Of a stretch of DNA of 64,000 nucleotides, positions 12,557-21,504 are shown piece by piece. The stretch comes from Atopsyche davidsoni (Eukaryota > Arthropoda > Insecta > Trichoptera > Hydrobiosidae): assembly GCA_022113835.1 (NCBI GenBank), contig JAILWY010000018.1:20917501-20981500 (forward strand), given 5' to 3'. Position 1 is the first letter of the stretch. Every line of letters starts with the position of its first letter. The notes under the pieces are model-generated. The model was not told the origin of the DNA and did no database searches. It saw only the letters and a list, made by a program, of their open reading frames with translations. The position numbers were made by a program, and so were the translations under genes.

Positions 12557-12689
12557 TATTGAGTTTTGATTTTTTCCAGAACGTATCCCTCGCGTAATGC
12601 GGGGTATTACTGTATAATAAAAATATACAAATTCAAAGTGAGTCTATTAATTTGGCAGAGTGAGCACAGTAACAGCGAGTCACTGCGTA

Positions 12690-12952
12690 CGTATGGAGAA
12701 ATCGTACCGTTCGGGGGGCCATCGGAGCCGGCCATTCATACCGGCGGCACCAGCCCGCCGCGGCCTCCCGCGCGGGCCTCGAACACCGCACCGTGCAGCA
12801 GGTAACTTTCTTCTTTTTGCAGCTAGAAAAAGTACAGAGAAAGCGCGGCCCGCCAGCCGCCGAATCCGAGCGGCGAGCCCCGGAGGTCGCGGCGAGAGCG
12901 GCCACGCGTCCCGCGAGCGCACGGCTGCTCAGGAGACAACCGACGGCTTCGA
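12690..12952. other. Very GC-rich block, unidentified
   Basis: Strikingly GC- and CpG-rich against its surroundings, open in several frames as GC-rich DNA tends to be, with arginine-, alanine- and proline-rich translations. It leads directly into the LINE C-terminal remnant and may be part of the same element or an older fragment beside it. No motif identifies it. A GTAACT...TTTTTGCAG pair at 12802-12822 looks like a miniature intron but is only about 21 nt. Confidence 0.35.
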
Positions 12953-13160
12953 CTATACTTTGACGACGACTATATCAACGACGCAGAGCACACCCTCTTC
13001 AACTACCGAGCGATGGCGACTCCGGAACAGCCTTGGCATCGTCTGGACGGCAGACGACCTAGTGCCGTCCATGCTCAAGGACCAGCGAGCTTGGGGCAAA
13101 GTCGTCTACTTTGCCGAAAAGACCATAACCAAAAGTAAGGAGCTCGAGAGACAACGCTAA
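12953..13160 (+). pseudogene. C-terminal tail of a non-LTR retrotransposon ORF2, frameshifted
   Basis: One frame gives DDDYINDAEHTLFN (12962-13003), matching the D-AEHTLF-C segment that follows reverse transcriptase in R1/I/Jockey-like LINEs. After a frameshift around 13003-13015 the next frame gives ERWRLRNSLGIVWTADDL, then VPSMLKDQRAWGKVV and a basic tail ending at a TAA at 13160. The cysteines normally flanking AEHTLF are replaced (Tyr at 13004-13006, Phe upstream), so the zinc-binding motif is gone. The fragment is dead. Exact LINE clade cannot be set from so short a piece. Confidence 0.7.
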
Positions 13161-14105
13161 CTAGACTCCAGAGCTCCTACCCACGGACTAGACAAGAACG
13201 GCGCTGAAGAGGATCGAGAGCTGAAGAGCACGAGACACCATTTTCATGCTTTTCAGCGCATCAACCAACGGAGACACTGTCTCCATAGATAGTAAAGGAC
13301 GAATGTCATAGAAGGGAGGGGAGGCAGACTGGGGAACAGCGAAAAGTGCGCTCCCTGGGAAACTCCCCCTCACGAATGAATGAATTGTGTATGATTATAT
13401 TAGATATATTGTATATTACATATAAAATACCAGCACCCGGAAGTAGTACTACAGCGCTTCCCGGGGCCGATATTAAAAAAAATGAAATTACCCCCAAAAA
13501 GCGAACCTGCTCTCCTTCAGCAAATAATCTTAATCGCAATCTAGACGCTTCACGCCACCATAGTGTGGCCCCAGACTCTCTGCCTGTCCACTGCACACAT
13601 AAATTCCCCCACCATATCCTACATGGTGAAAAACACAATATTTTTACTAAAGAAATTCATGTGTGCTACCACATAAGTCACACATTGCAAGCCCCGAAAC
13701 CTGCGCACAGGACGGAAATAGCTACATACCGCAAATGAAAATAAAATAATCATGTTTACATATACAAGAAGGAACGCCAAGTAGTCAAAAAATATATCCA
13801 GGGGTGACCATTGTAGAGCAATCTCTACCTGTTATTGTTTTATGTTTTGTTCTTGTTTATAAACTTCTATCTTTGTTATCTAGTTGTTTATTTATCTACA
13901 CATAAACAAATGCATATAAAAGATTTTTTCCACGTATTTTCCCTACCTAACACAATAATGTAAATAAAGAAATGTATGTACGCTACCACTTAAGCCACAC
14001 ATTGCAAGACACACAACCTGCACGCAGGATCAGGAGATAGCCATACATCATACCATACCCTTAGCCTTAAGAACAATTATAAATGTAATTAATGAAAAAT
14101 AAATG
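13161..14105 (+). mobile_element. LINE 3' UTR belonging to the ORF2 remnant
   Basis: Sequence from the ORF2 stop to about 14105 has no coding signal and ends in A-rich sequence. Its distal part, from TACAAGAAGGAACGCCAAGTA (13763) onward, recurs at 36126-36420 in the same order, which marks it as a dispersed retroelement 3' end. Inside it about 110 bases are duplicated (13632-13740 and 13950-14065). The true 5' limit of the element is not seen. Confidence 0.6.
13632..14065 (+). repeat. Internal direct duplication within the LINE 3' UTR
   Basis: Two diverged units about 318 bases apart share CACAATA, AAAGAAAT, GCTACCAC, then CACACATTGCAAG and CCTGC-CGCAGGA-like blocks. A third relative at 36300-36390 keeps the same order. 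Confidence 0.65.
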
Positions 14106-14970
14106 AATCATTAATTTTTTTTCATAATTTTAATTAAGTCTTTACGTAAGCTTTATACGCAAAAAATGAAATTTAATTTATACTATTGTATTCATAACTG
14201 AATTCAGATTGTATTCAAGGTTAAAGAAAGTAAATATACTCTACTCTTTGACTCAAAATTAACTGCTTTTAATATGTATTTTAAAATGTTTATAATTACA
14301 CTCTAAAATAGTGTGGGAGCGTTTTTATAGGAGTCAAGCCACATTTTTTAAAATTCCGTTACTGGTGCCAAAGAATGCAGCATTTCACCCAATAACCAAA
14401 TAATTCAAATAATATTATCTTAAGTACGATAAACAAGTGTTTATATTCGATGTAAATGCAGAAATATTTGTGGTTAATGCTGTTCCTGACCTTCGGGTAA
14501 GGCGTCACCTTTCACTTTTCTCTATGAAACGTCGGATACTATATAACCATTGACTTTCTATGACGGACAGGTCCAACACCATATAATCAATAGAATGAAC
14601 ACGCTCCGAGATCTGCTAACTTCTGTGAGCACTATCAAGTCGATCGGATGAAATTGCTCGCCATTTTGTTGTTATCTAAACGCACACGGCACCGGCAATA
14701 ACAGGTCTTACTTAATTGAAAATTGCTCTGGTCGAATGCGCGACTTCGGTTTCCACACTGTTCCTGCTCACCTAGTTGCTCACGACTAAGGTGGCGGGCA
14801 AGCAGCCTGTGCTGGCAAAGTTTAATGTGTCAGTAATGCCAGAGACAGTGTGTCAAGCCACCTGGGTGCAGCTGTACTTATGCATGTTGTGAAACGACTA
14901 TAAACTATGCGCCGCCTCCCTGCCTCCCCGTGGGCCGACCTCTGCCCAAACTACACGAGCGTGTGAAAGT

Positions 14971-14996
14971 CTGAAAACACTTGAGGGTGTTTTCAG
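14971..14996. repeat. 10-bp inverted repeat with 6-nt loop
   Basis: CTGAAAACAC (14971-14980) and GTGTTTTCAG (14987-14996) are exact complements. No T run follows and no transcript context suggests a function. Confidence 0.55.
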
Positions 14997-15004
14997 AACC
15001 TAAT

Positions 15005-15021
15005 CTAACCTAACCTAACCC
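15005..15021 (-). repeat. Short interstitial TTAGG-type telomere-like repeat
   Basis: About three consecutive CCTAA units, the complement of the insect telomeric pentamer TTAGG. At this length it may be chance. A two-unit TTAGG run is also seen near 19315. Confidence 0.45.
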
Positions 15022-15191
15022 AACGCATCTTTTTATATTATTTCAAAAAAAATTTACTCATTTGAGGTACAAGAATTTCACATCAAGATTTTAGGCTGTA
15101 TTGCGTATTATAGTTCTTAAGATCTTGCTAAGTCAAGAACGTTATTTTTGAATAAAATACTTGAGTGATTTTCCACATTTTTATTTTTATT

Positions 15192-15234
15192 AGTGACCGC
15201 TTTCGCCAACCTTTCACGTTGGCATTATCAAACA
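15192..15234 (-). ncRNA. Hammerhead-ribozyme-like motif, left foldback arm
   Basis: Minus-strand order: UGU (stem I), UUGAUAA (core CUGAUGA with two changes), one U, GCCAAC-loop-GUUGGC (stem II, six perfect pairs), GAAA, GCGG, UC, then ACU. Layout fits a hammerhead with a minimal stem III, but the core is altered and stem III is no longer self-complementary, so cleavage is doubtful. Confidence 0.35.
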
Positions 15235-15247
15235 GAGACTCTGACTC

Positions 15248-15290
15248 TGTTTGATAATGCCAACGTGAAAGGTTGACGAAACCGGTCACA
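15248..15290 (+). ncRNA. Hammerhead-ribozyme-like motif, right foldback arm
   Basis: Plus-strand order: UGU (15248-15250), UUGAUAA (15251-15257), U, GCCAAC (15259-15264), loop, GUUGAC (15272-15277), GAAA (15278-15281), self-complementary CCGG, UC, ACA (15288-15290). UGU and ACA pair as stem I. Stem II has one mismatch. The CCGG between GAAA and UC matches the dimer-type stem III known from salamander satellite 2 and Penelope-like element hammerheads. Core changes at two conserved positions argue against activity of this copy. Confidence 0.4.
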
Positions 15291-15324
15291 AATAAAAACG
15301 AACATGTGAAAAATCACTAAAAAT

Positions 15325-16544
15325 ATTAAAATTGAATTTCACCAAGTACTCTCTGTCAAAAATATTGAATTTCTCTTATGTTTTGTTATAAAAGTGATAA
15401 ATGCATTTAATTAATACCTTTGTTATAAACAGATAACCTATAAACAGATGTTTATAGCCATTTATCCTTTTGCTTATATTTCAATTTCTTATTTTTTTAT
15501 CTCACGCGTGCAAAGATAGACTTTAAAATAACAGCATTAAAATTATAGTAGAAATTTTGTATCGTAAAAGTCTAAACACGAAATAAATTTAAATATTTCA
15601 CTGTTCAATATTTTTTAGGGTATATTTAGATATATGTTATGTGAAAACAAAACAAACAGGTAGATTTACGATAAGTGACGAGGGACAGCCATAAATATAC
15701 GCTAATTGGGTAAAAAGTCCTTCTCGCTTTGCGAAGACATTTAACAATCGAAGTGACAGGGTTTAATTTTAAGCATAAAATAGCCTAAAAAACATCGTGA
15801 GTCGAGAAGCCGGGGTTATTCTCATGCTAAAATTAATTGCGACCGTGCAGCTGAAAAAAATAATAGAAAGATAAAGTTCATCGCGAGATGCTCAAGTTCA
15901 AAGCCTTTCGAATCGTGAATTCGGAAACACCTCGTATTGAGAATATAGAAATTCTTGCTTAAAATTGTATAATTTGGTAGTTATAAGATTTCTAATCAGT
16001 GCAAAAATTATGCATTCAGGATGCGTCTAAATGTGTCGTCGATTTAAAGTGCGTAATAAATTTTAACAAAAGCGAAGTAAATGTCATGTTTTATTGTTTT
16101 TTTTTAAATCTGGCTTATAAATAAACCGCAGCTTTCTTTTCTAATGAAATGCTAAAATATTACTTATTATATTTATAACTTTCATTTATTTTAAAATATT
16201 GTTGTTGATAAGCGTAATTTGTATTAGAAGTAAATCGATGTTAAAAATGACAGTTTAAATTACCAATTCAACTGAATCGACAGTAAAAAAATGCCATAGC
16301 AAATCTATAATTAATTTTAAAATACTTTATCTCGAGGAGAATAAATAGACATTTCGTAGTACAATTCAGAATGCTGCTTAAAAAATGAAACGGAATTGCG
16401 TGTCAGAGATTTAAGTAAGTTGATATTATTCTCGTAAAAGAAAGTGTTTAAAATATTAACATTCATTTGCCAAGTCTTTAAAAGTTTTTAATCTATCATT
16501 AAAATGATATATTCTACAATTCATTATAACATATGTATATATGT
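15325..16544. other. AT-rich stretch, nothing recognised
   Basis: The first 45 bases are the outer flank of the foldback family (AGTACTCTCTGTCAAAAATA near 15347). The remainder has no open frame worth naming and no repeat that I could match elsewhere in the window. Confidence 0.4.
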
Positions 16545-16576
16545 TGGCTTGTTAGCTCAGTGGTTAGACCGTAGAC
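16545..16576 (+). mobile_element. 5' piece of a tRNA-derived SINE (box A)
   Basis: GGCTTGTTAGCTCAGTGGTT contains TTAGCTCAGTGG, a good RNA polymerase III box A as in tRNA heads. No box B follows at the usual distance because an hAT-like terminus begins at 16577. Confidence 0.55.
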
Positions 16577-16930
16577 CAGAGGTTCCCAAAGTGGTCAATA
16601 TCGACCCCCAGGGATTTCTACGCGTTGTTTTAATGCGAAACAAATTGTACTAAATTGACGTTCTAAAACATGTTTTTTCAAGTCAATCGGTTTATAAATG
16701 TTAAAGTTATTCAATGTTTACATACCAACATAAAATATGGCGCACCCTGTATTTTAACTTTTTTATTTTTAAATCCTCTGTACAGTTAACCCTATGAAAG
16801 TAAGTTGCTCTATATCAGATGTCAAAAATATGTTTAAAGTTGATGAATTTGTAAAAAAATAATTTTAGCAAGGCAGGGGGTCGATGGGACAAAATACCCC
16901 TCGGTCGAGGGGTCGTTTTGAGATGTTACC
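16577..16930 (+). mobile_element. hAT-like nonautonomous element, left end
   Basis: CAGAGGTTCCCAAAGTGG at 16577 is a typical hAT terminal inverted repeat (CAGNGGTTCCCAAA). Inner sequence has repeated GGGTCGAT/TCGACCCC blocks (16608-16617, 16875-16920) as in insect hAT MITEs. No matching right terminus was found, so the 3' limit is uncertain. If real, the target duplication would begin as CCGTAGAC at 16569-16576. Confidence 0.5.
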
Positions 16931-17560
16931 CTCAAGCTGTTGTCAACCGGCAACCGAAAAGTGATAAGTCCATAGCTTCTTTATGTGTTGAATGCCTTTA
17001 TAATTTTTCTTATGAAGATGCACAAAAAAAGTCGCTATTGGCCGGTATTTACCATTCTGTTGTCAGTTGTGTCCCAGCGTGTGTAGGAGGCATAAGTAAC
17101 GAAGTAAACATGTCTTGTCACGGCTTTCAGGTTACAATACTTATACTGAATGTACTCAGTGGAATTTCGCTATGTATCCTGGCAAAACTAGTCGGAGCTA
17201 AAAAATGGGAACTTCGGTATTTGTGTTATCAATATACTATCGTAAGACATAGGTTTTATATACGTATTGAAGTATTTCTAGAAAAAGTAACATCTCATGC
17301 AAGGAATGCCACAAAAGTTGCCCAACGGCCATCGCAGCGACCGATTCGAGAACCTGATGAATTACAGCCGCACTGGACGTAGCCGGACTGGTTTGTTAAA
17401 TAACTGGCTAGTGCAGAAACTCGGCAGCATGCAGTTCACCCAAAGTAGATGCAGCCATTGGCCAACAAAGTGCAGTGACCGGTTCTGGCAAGGAATGCAC
17501 CCCGCAAAGTTCAGCACTTGCAGCTCGGGCTAGCACCTAGAACCCTAGCTACACGCTGTC
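16931..17560 (+). other. Unidentified repeat-like segment
   Basis: Moderately GC-rich, with a 154-codon open frame (16918-17382) of no recognisable family that starts inside the hAT-like region and is probably fortuitous. A segment at 17019-17095 recurs in diverged form at 52468-52535. A near-repeat GGCAAGGAATGC / GCAAGGAATGC occurs at 17298 and 17488. Confidence 0.35.
17019..17095 (+). repeat. Dispersed repeat fragment shared with 52468-52535
   Basis: Both loci read CGCTATTGGC after an A run, then TTGTCA-TTGT-TC-CAGC-TGT blocks in the same order and near-equal spacing. Identity looks about two-thirds to three-quarters by eye. Confidence 0.5.
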
Positions 17561-18919
17561 TATGTTTGCTCCATCGTTTATATTATTAATAATTTTAACA
17601 AAAAGTACTTGTTGAAACTCCATTTTAATATTTTCAGTGATCAAATGTTTCCAGTGTTGTTCCAGCTTTTTATTTTTGGACGCTGCTCCCAAAACCGGCA
17701 ACAGAACAACAATTTACTAATAGTGTTATTTACTCGTATTTGAGCAAAACTTTAAACTATTGGTTAAACACCGTTGTGTCACTACGTGTAAAGCCTTCTT
17801 AAGGCTTTATTCTTATTCACGATCAAGATAGTACCGAAATAACTAATAGACCATAAATGTTTCGTGCGTATATAAGCACTCGTATTAATACAATGTAAAC
17901 AAATGTTTTTAGTTTTGTTTCAACTTTTTTTAACGCCATTGATGTAGTAATATTTTGTAACAAAATTAAATACTGTTTATTTTTTTGAACCTTTTTTAAA
18001 CTTCATTGTAGAATTCAAACACTTGTGCATTATTTCTTTTATTTTTAATTGTGTATTTACTTTATATTTACCATTTTTCTTACCTTTAATTCCAAAGCTT
18101 AGCCATATTCGTTATGCACGTTAATTAATATACGCTTTCCGCTATGGGTTGCAACACAATAACAAACTGACACAACACATTTAATTTCAAGACGTTCACT
18201 TTGCAAGTAAACGTACACGAGCTTCGTTTTCAGATCACTTTTCCTCTAATCAACATCTTGTTTTACTTCGCTTACTAATTGAACCAAGAGTTTTTTTCTT
18301 GTAACAAGACCTCCTATCTCAATAAATTTGGTGAGCTTCGCTCTGTTTTCCACGACACTTTGAATTTCAAAACCCAATAAACATATCCGTTCTAGACATA
18401 AAGGAAGCGCTAAATAAAATAATAAAAAGCTTATTTTGATAATTTGAAAGAATGGCAAATGAAACCTATTGCAGAGACTTGTCTAGAATGACTGCTTTTT
18501 GCAGAAAAAGAATATTACGGCTATCGGTTGGACGATAAATGTCGCAATAAATCAACAGGTTTGCAGGCTTTTTATAAATTGTTCATAAATATTTTATTCT
18601 TACGCTTATTTACGCATTATCAACTAGCTTCACACTTCAATCACGCAACCAACGGTTTACTGAGTAAATCTTGTAATACCTTTAAAAAAACGCTGTAAAC
18701 ATAATAACCATTTGAATTTGTTTGATAGTGAACTATATTTTATTATTTTTTTAATGTAACTTTTTATCGACAATCTAAACTATATTTATTAGGTATCATT
18801 TACTTTTTTGCAAAAAAAAAGGATATTTGATCAAAAATGTTTTTTGCACGCATGCTTATCATAATAAATAATATAAACCGATTTAAATAATTCACGAACT
18901 TTCTATTCAGATAAATATT

Positions 18920-18953
<34 letters not shown>

Positions 18954-21107
18954 CTGTTGGCCTAAAAAACTTGAATTGTCCAGGGGCTGTCGTGCGTGCT
19001 GGTAAAATAAAACCGACGAACGTCACTGTAGCAGCTTATTGGGAAAAAGCACATAGCGTTTGCAAATTAGAAATATGCAATGAGAAAGTGCTTGATCTTT
19101 GATCTCTGAATTTACGATCCATCTTCACCTTTACCGTTGAAAAAATATTAAATATAAAGCCGCCATTTTTTTAATAACTTTTTTTACTTCTAGCTAAGCT
19201 TTGAGTAACCCGTTTTTTAGATATTACTTGGGACTAATAAAAATGTTATTTAGTATTTGCTTGGACCAACTTGGATGTTTGGAATCAACTTTACAAAACA
19301 TCAGGCTGGTTGAGTTAGGTTAGGATAAACTTTGAACAACACATCAGTACTCACCAAGTAAAAGCCTCAATTGAGAAAACGTTCAGTTCGTTTGCCATCT
19401 GGTGTTTTTAAAATCACACCCCAAATTTTTTTACCGAGTTATGAAAATGTGTTGTACACTCGCTGCGGCAAGTTCAATGTCATAGTGCGAATGGGATATT
19501 CTCTCTTAAAGTCTGTTGATGAAATCAGTTTGAATCACCCTGTTTACAAAAGCATGTTATGAACAATGACCGTTTCTAGCGTGGTGATGCATCCAAGTAC
19601 TGCAGTAAGCATCGTGACTATCGCGCTCACATCAGCTGTGATCAACAACCAACAATCAGCTGACAAAGCAGTCTCCATCAAGGAACAAACAAAGAAAAAA
19701 CGTTGATTCAAAGCAAACAATGAAAAAATATTACAAGTTATGATTCTTAATTATCAACGAGATTCCGGGCATAGTTATTGAAAAATGTAAATTGAAATAC
19801 ACCAGTTCGTGCTAGACTGAAAATCACAGGTGATTTATAAATATTACAGTAACAAAACTGTTAAACTCAGCGATACATTCAAATCTGATTCCTATGATTT
19901 TTATTAAATAAAAATGTAAACAGTTTTTATTTTACGGATATGATATGGTGATTGAGATATTAAAAATATAAAACCGTTCAAATCACATGTTGTGATTTCA
20001 TGTTGAATTTCAGCATTAGGAGTAAATAGACATTAAAGACATTTCTTAGGTGGCATTCTAATGCAGTAATTTAATGTATCTTTTTTTTTACTGTAGCTAA
20101 ATATTCTATCCAAAAGAAGTACTTTGATTTACATCATTCAAGCTTTGAGTTTTTTTCCAAAAGTTAAAACTTATTCTTTGATACGTTATCACAATCCGGT
20201 AATTATTTCAAACATGTGATCAATAACCAGTTGATTCCAGTATAAGAGAACTCTATAAAACTGCATTTATATGCGAATTACGCAAATCAAACGCCATGTT
20301 TTTCTCTTCCTCGTTTACCATAAACCTCATGTTGTATTTCCAATAATAAAACTAGGTGAGCTGTGATTCTCAACGCATGACGTCAAATCTGTAGTTTTAT
20401 TTTTTTAATCCGTGTGTGTGTGTGTAAGTTATTAAATTAGAAACGTGATATTTCGAGACAATAAATAAACTTTATTTGGCTTTAAATCAATGTTTTATTG
20501 AAATGAATCCTTGGTATTAAGGAAATTGTGTAGGATGTAAGTAAGACTGACTCGTTATATATAACAAAATACAATATAAAGTGACGGGAGAAAATGGTTG
20601 AGAATGGCAGCGAATCTGTGCTATTAGAAAAGTGAAACCTTCGCTGAATATATGTGCACTAAGCAACATTGCATCATCTTTATTGAAATTCTTATAATAT
20701 GTAAAATACTTTTCTTCTTTAAAAAAATAAAATAATCATTTCATTAATAACTTTGAAAAAAAACTTCTGTAGAAGTGAAGTAATTTGTTAAAAACTGGTT
20801 TCCCAGGTTAGTTATATTATACAATATTGATTTCGTGGAATAAAAAAAAGCGTATACTGAATTTTAATTGATTAAAAGAACACAATTTTCTGAAATCAAT
20901 ATCTACGAGAAGGACATTAGCACTAAGAGGTTGGTGTCGAAAAAAAGCAGGTTAATAAAAAAGTTTAAGAAATTAGAAGTAACTGTGACTGAGTATACTT
21001 TGTTGTGTCTCTTGCATTCGCATTATCATGAGAAAAGTTATAAAATATTAAATTGGATTAATGTTAATCAGGATGCGTATTTATTTACCCATGCAGGTAT
21101 TAGTATG
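17561..21107. other. AT-rich stretch, nothing recognised
   Basis: About 3.5 kb with only short open frames (18246-18458 minus, 19371-19562, 20868-21116) that show no motif or balanced codon use. An AT microsatellite at 18923-18950 is listed separately. Confidence 0.4.
18923..18950. repeat. AT dinucleotide microsatellite
   Basis: About 14 uninterrupted AT units. Confidence 0.9.
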
Positions 21108-21175
21108 TTTATGTGATTAAGCATATTTTTTCACACATTGAAAACGATTAAAGAAAACTCTCAGAAAATATCATC

Positions 21176-21253
21176 GTGACTTGTGAGGGATTCGAACCCA
21201 CATCCCCAAGCTTTCATGGCCGGTGCATTTATCCAACTATGCTAACGAGCCAC
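21176..21253 (-). other. tRNA-like SINE head, left arm
   Basis: Mirror copy of the unit at 21359-21436: box B complement GGATTCGAACCC and box A complement CCAACTATGCTA are both present. Not a functional tRNA gene: the anticodon arm is poor. Confidence 0.7.
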
Positions 21254-21358
21254 TGCAATTTAGTGAGAATTTTTTTATTATTAATATTGGTTGCATATTG
21301 GTAGCATATTGGTTCATATGTAGATTATGATTATTAAAAAAATTCTCACTAAATTGCA

Positions 21359-21436
21359 GTGGCTCGTTAGCATAGTTGGATAAATGCACCGGCCATGAAA
21401 GCTTGGGGATGTGGGTTCGAATCCCTCACAAGTCAC
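21359..21436 (+). other. tRNA-like SINE head, right arm
   Basis: A 78-base unit starting GTGGCTCG and ending AGTCAC, whose ends form an imperfect acceptor stem. Box A is TTAGCATAGTTGG and box B GGGTTCGAATCC. These are internal RNA polymerase III promoter elements. The D- and anticodon arms fit poorly, so it is a SINE head rather than a tRNA gene. Confidence 0.7.
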
Positions 21437-21504
21437 GATGATATTTTCTGAGAGTTTTCTTTAATCGTTTTCAATGTGTGAAAAAATATGCTTAATCACA
21501 TAAA

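Larger units (their letters stand above)
11848..12612 (+). mobile_element. Nonautonomous Tigger-like DNA element (Tc1/mariner superfamily), interrupted
   Basis: The left end starts CAGTAATATCCCG and the right end, read in reverse complement, starts CAGTAATACCCCG. Both are flanked by TA (11846-11847 and 12613-12614), the target duplication expected for the superfamily. The CAGTA...CCCCG type of terminus with GCG-containing subterminal sequence resembles Tigger/pogo-type ends. Without the element nested at 12061-12556 only about 267 bases remain, too short for a transposase, so it is a MITE-like derivative. Superfamily is well supported; the Tigger label rests on end sequence alone. Confidence 0.65.
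14106..15150. other. No gene seen; mixed sequence with a few small motifs
   Basis: AT-rich up to about 14460, then more balanced sequence to 15000 without recognisable coding content. A 10-bp hairpin (14971-14996) and a telomere-like CCTAA run (15005-15021) are listed separately. The balanced part might be old repeat sequence. Confidence 0.35.
15151..15324. mobile_element. Foldback (inverted-repeat) element carrying hammerhead-like motifs in both arms
   Basis: Two long complementary arms meet at a 7-nt centre near 15241. The inner parts (15188-15237 and 15245-15294) are nearly identical; outward they pair through GGTCAC, A/T runs and CACAT/ATGTG with more divergence. Related ends lie at 6541-6628 and 61318-61470, so this is a dispersed family. 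There are no open frames, so it would be nonautonomous. The family name is unknown to me. Confidence 0.75.
21108..21504. mobile_element. Perfect inverted pair of tRNA-derived SINE units
   Basis: Left arm 21108-21276 and right arm 21336-21504 are 169 bp each and appear exactly complementary by eye, around a 59-bp AT-rich spacer. Each arm holds a complete tRNA-like unit with box A and box B, followed outward by a shared unique body (GAGAGTTTTCTTTAA, then CAATGTGTGAAAAAATATGC). The same body flanks the palindrome at 25002-25169. Two independently inserted SINEs would be expected to differ; full identity points to a single recent event or to gene conversion between arms. Confidence 0.85.

Noticed and set aside
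12802..12822. Miniature GT-AG intron
   Set aside because: About 21 nt is far below the size a spliceosome can process.
12660..13160. 166-codon open frame as one gene
   Set aside because: Only its last third matches LINE ORF2, and the matching segment just before lies in another frame, so the long frame is fortuitous.
15005..15021. True telomeric array
   Set aside because: Only about three CCTAA units; interstitial or chance occurrence is enough.
16918..17382. 154-codon open frame as a cysteine-rich protein
   Set aside because: It begins inside the hAT-like region, has no known motif, and part of it is shared as a diverged non-coding repeat with 52.5 kb.
21359..21436. Functional tRNA gene
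   Set aside because: Boxes A and B are good, but the anticodon arm is not, and the unit is embedded in a dispersed SINE body present in inverted copies.
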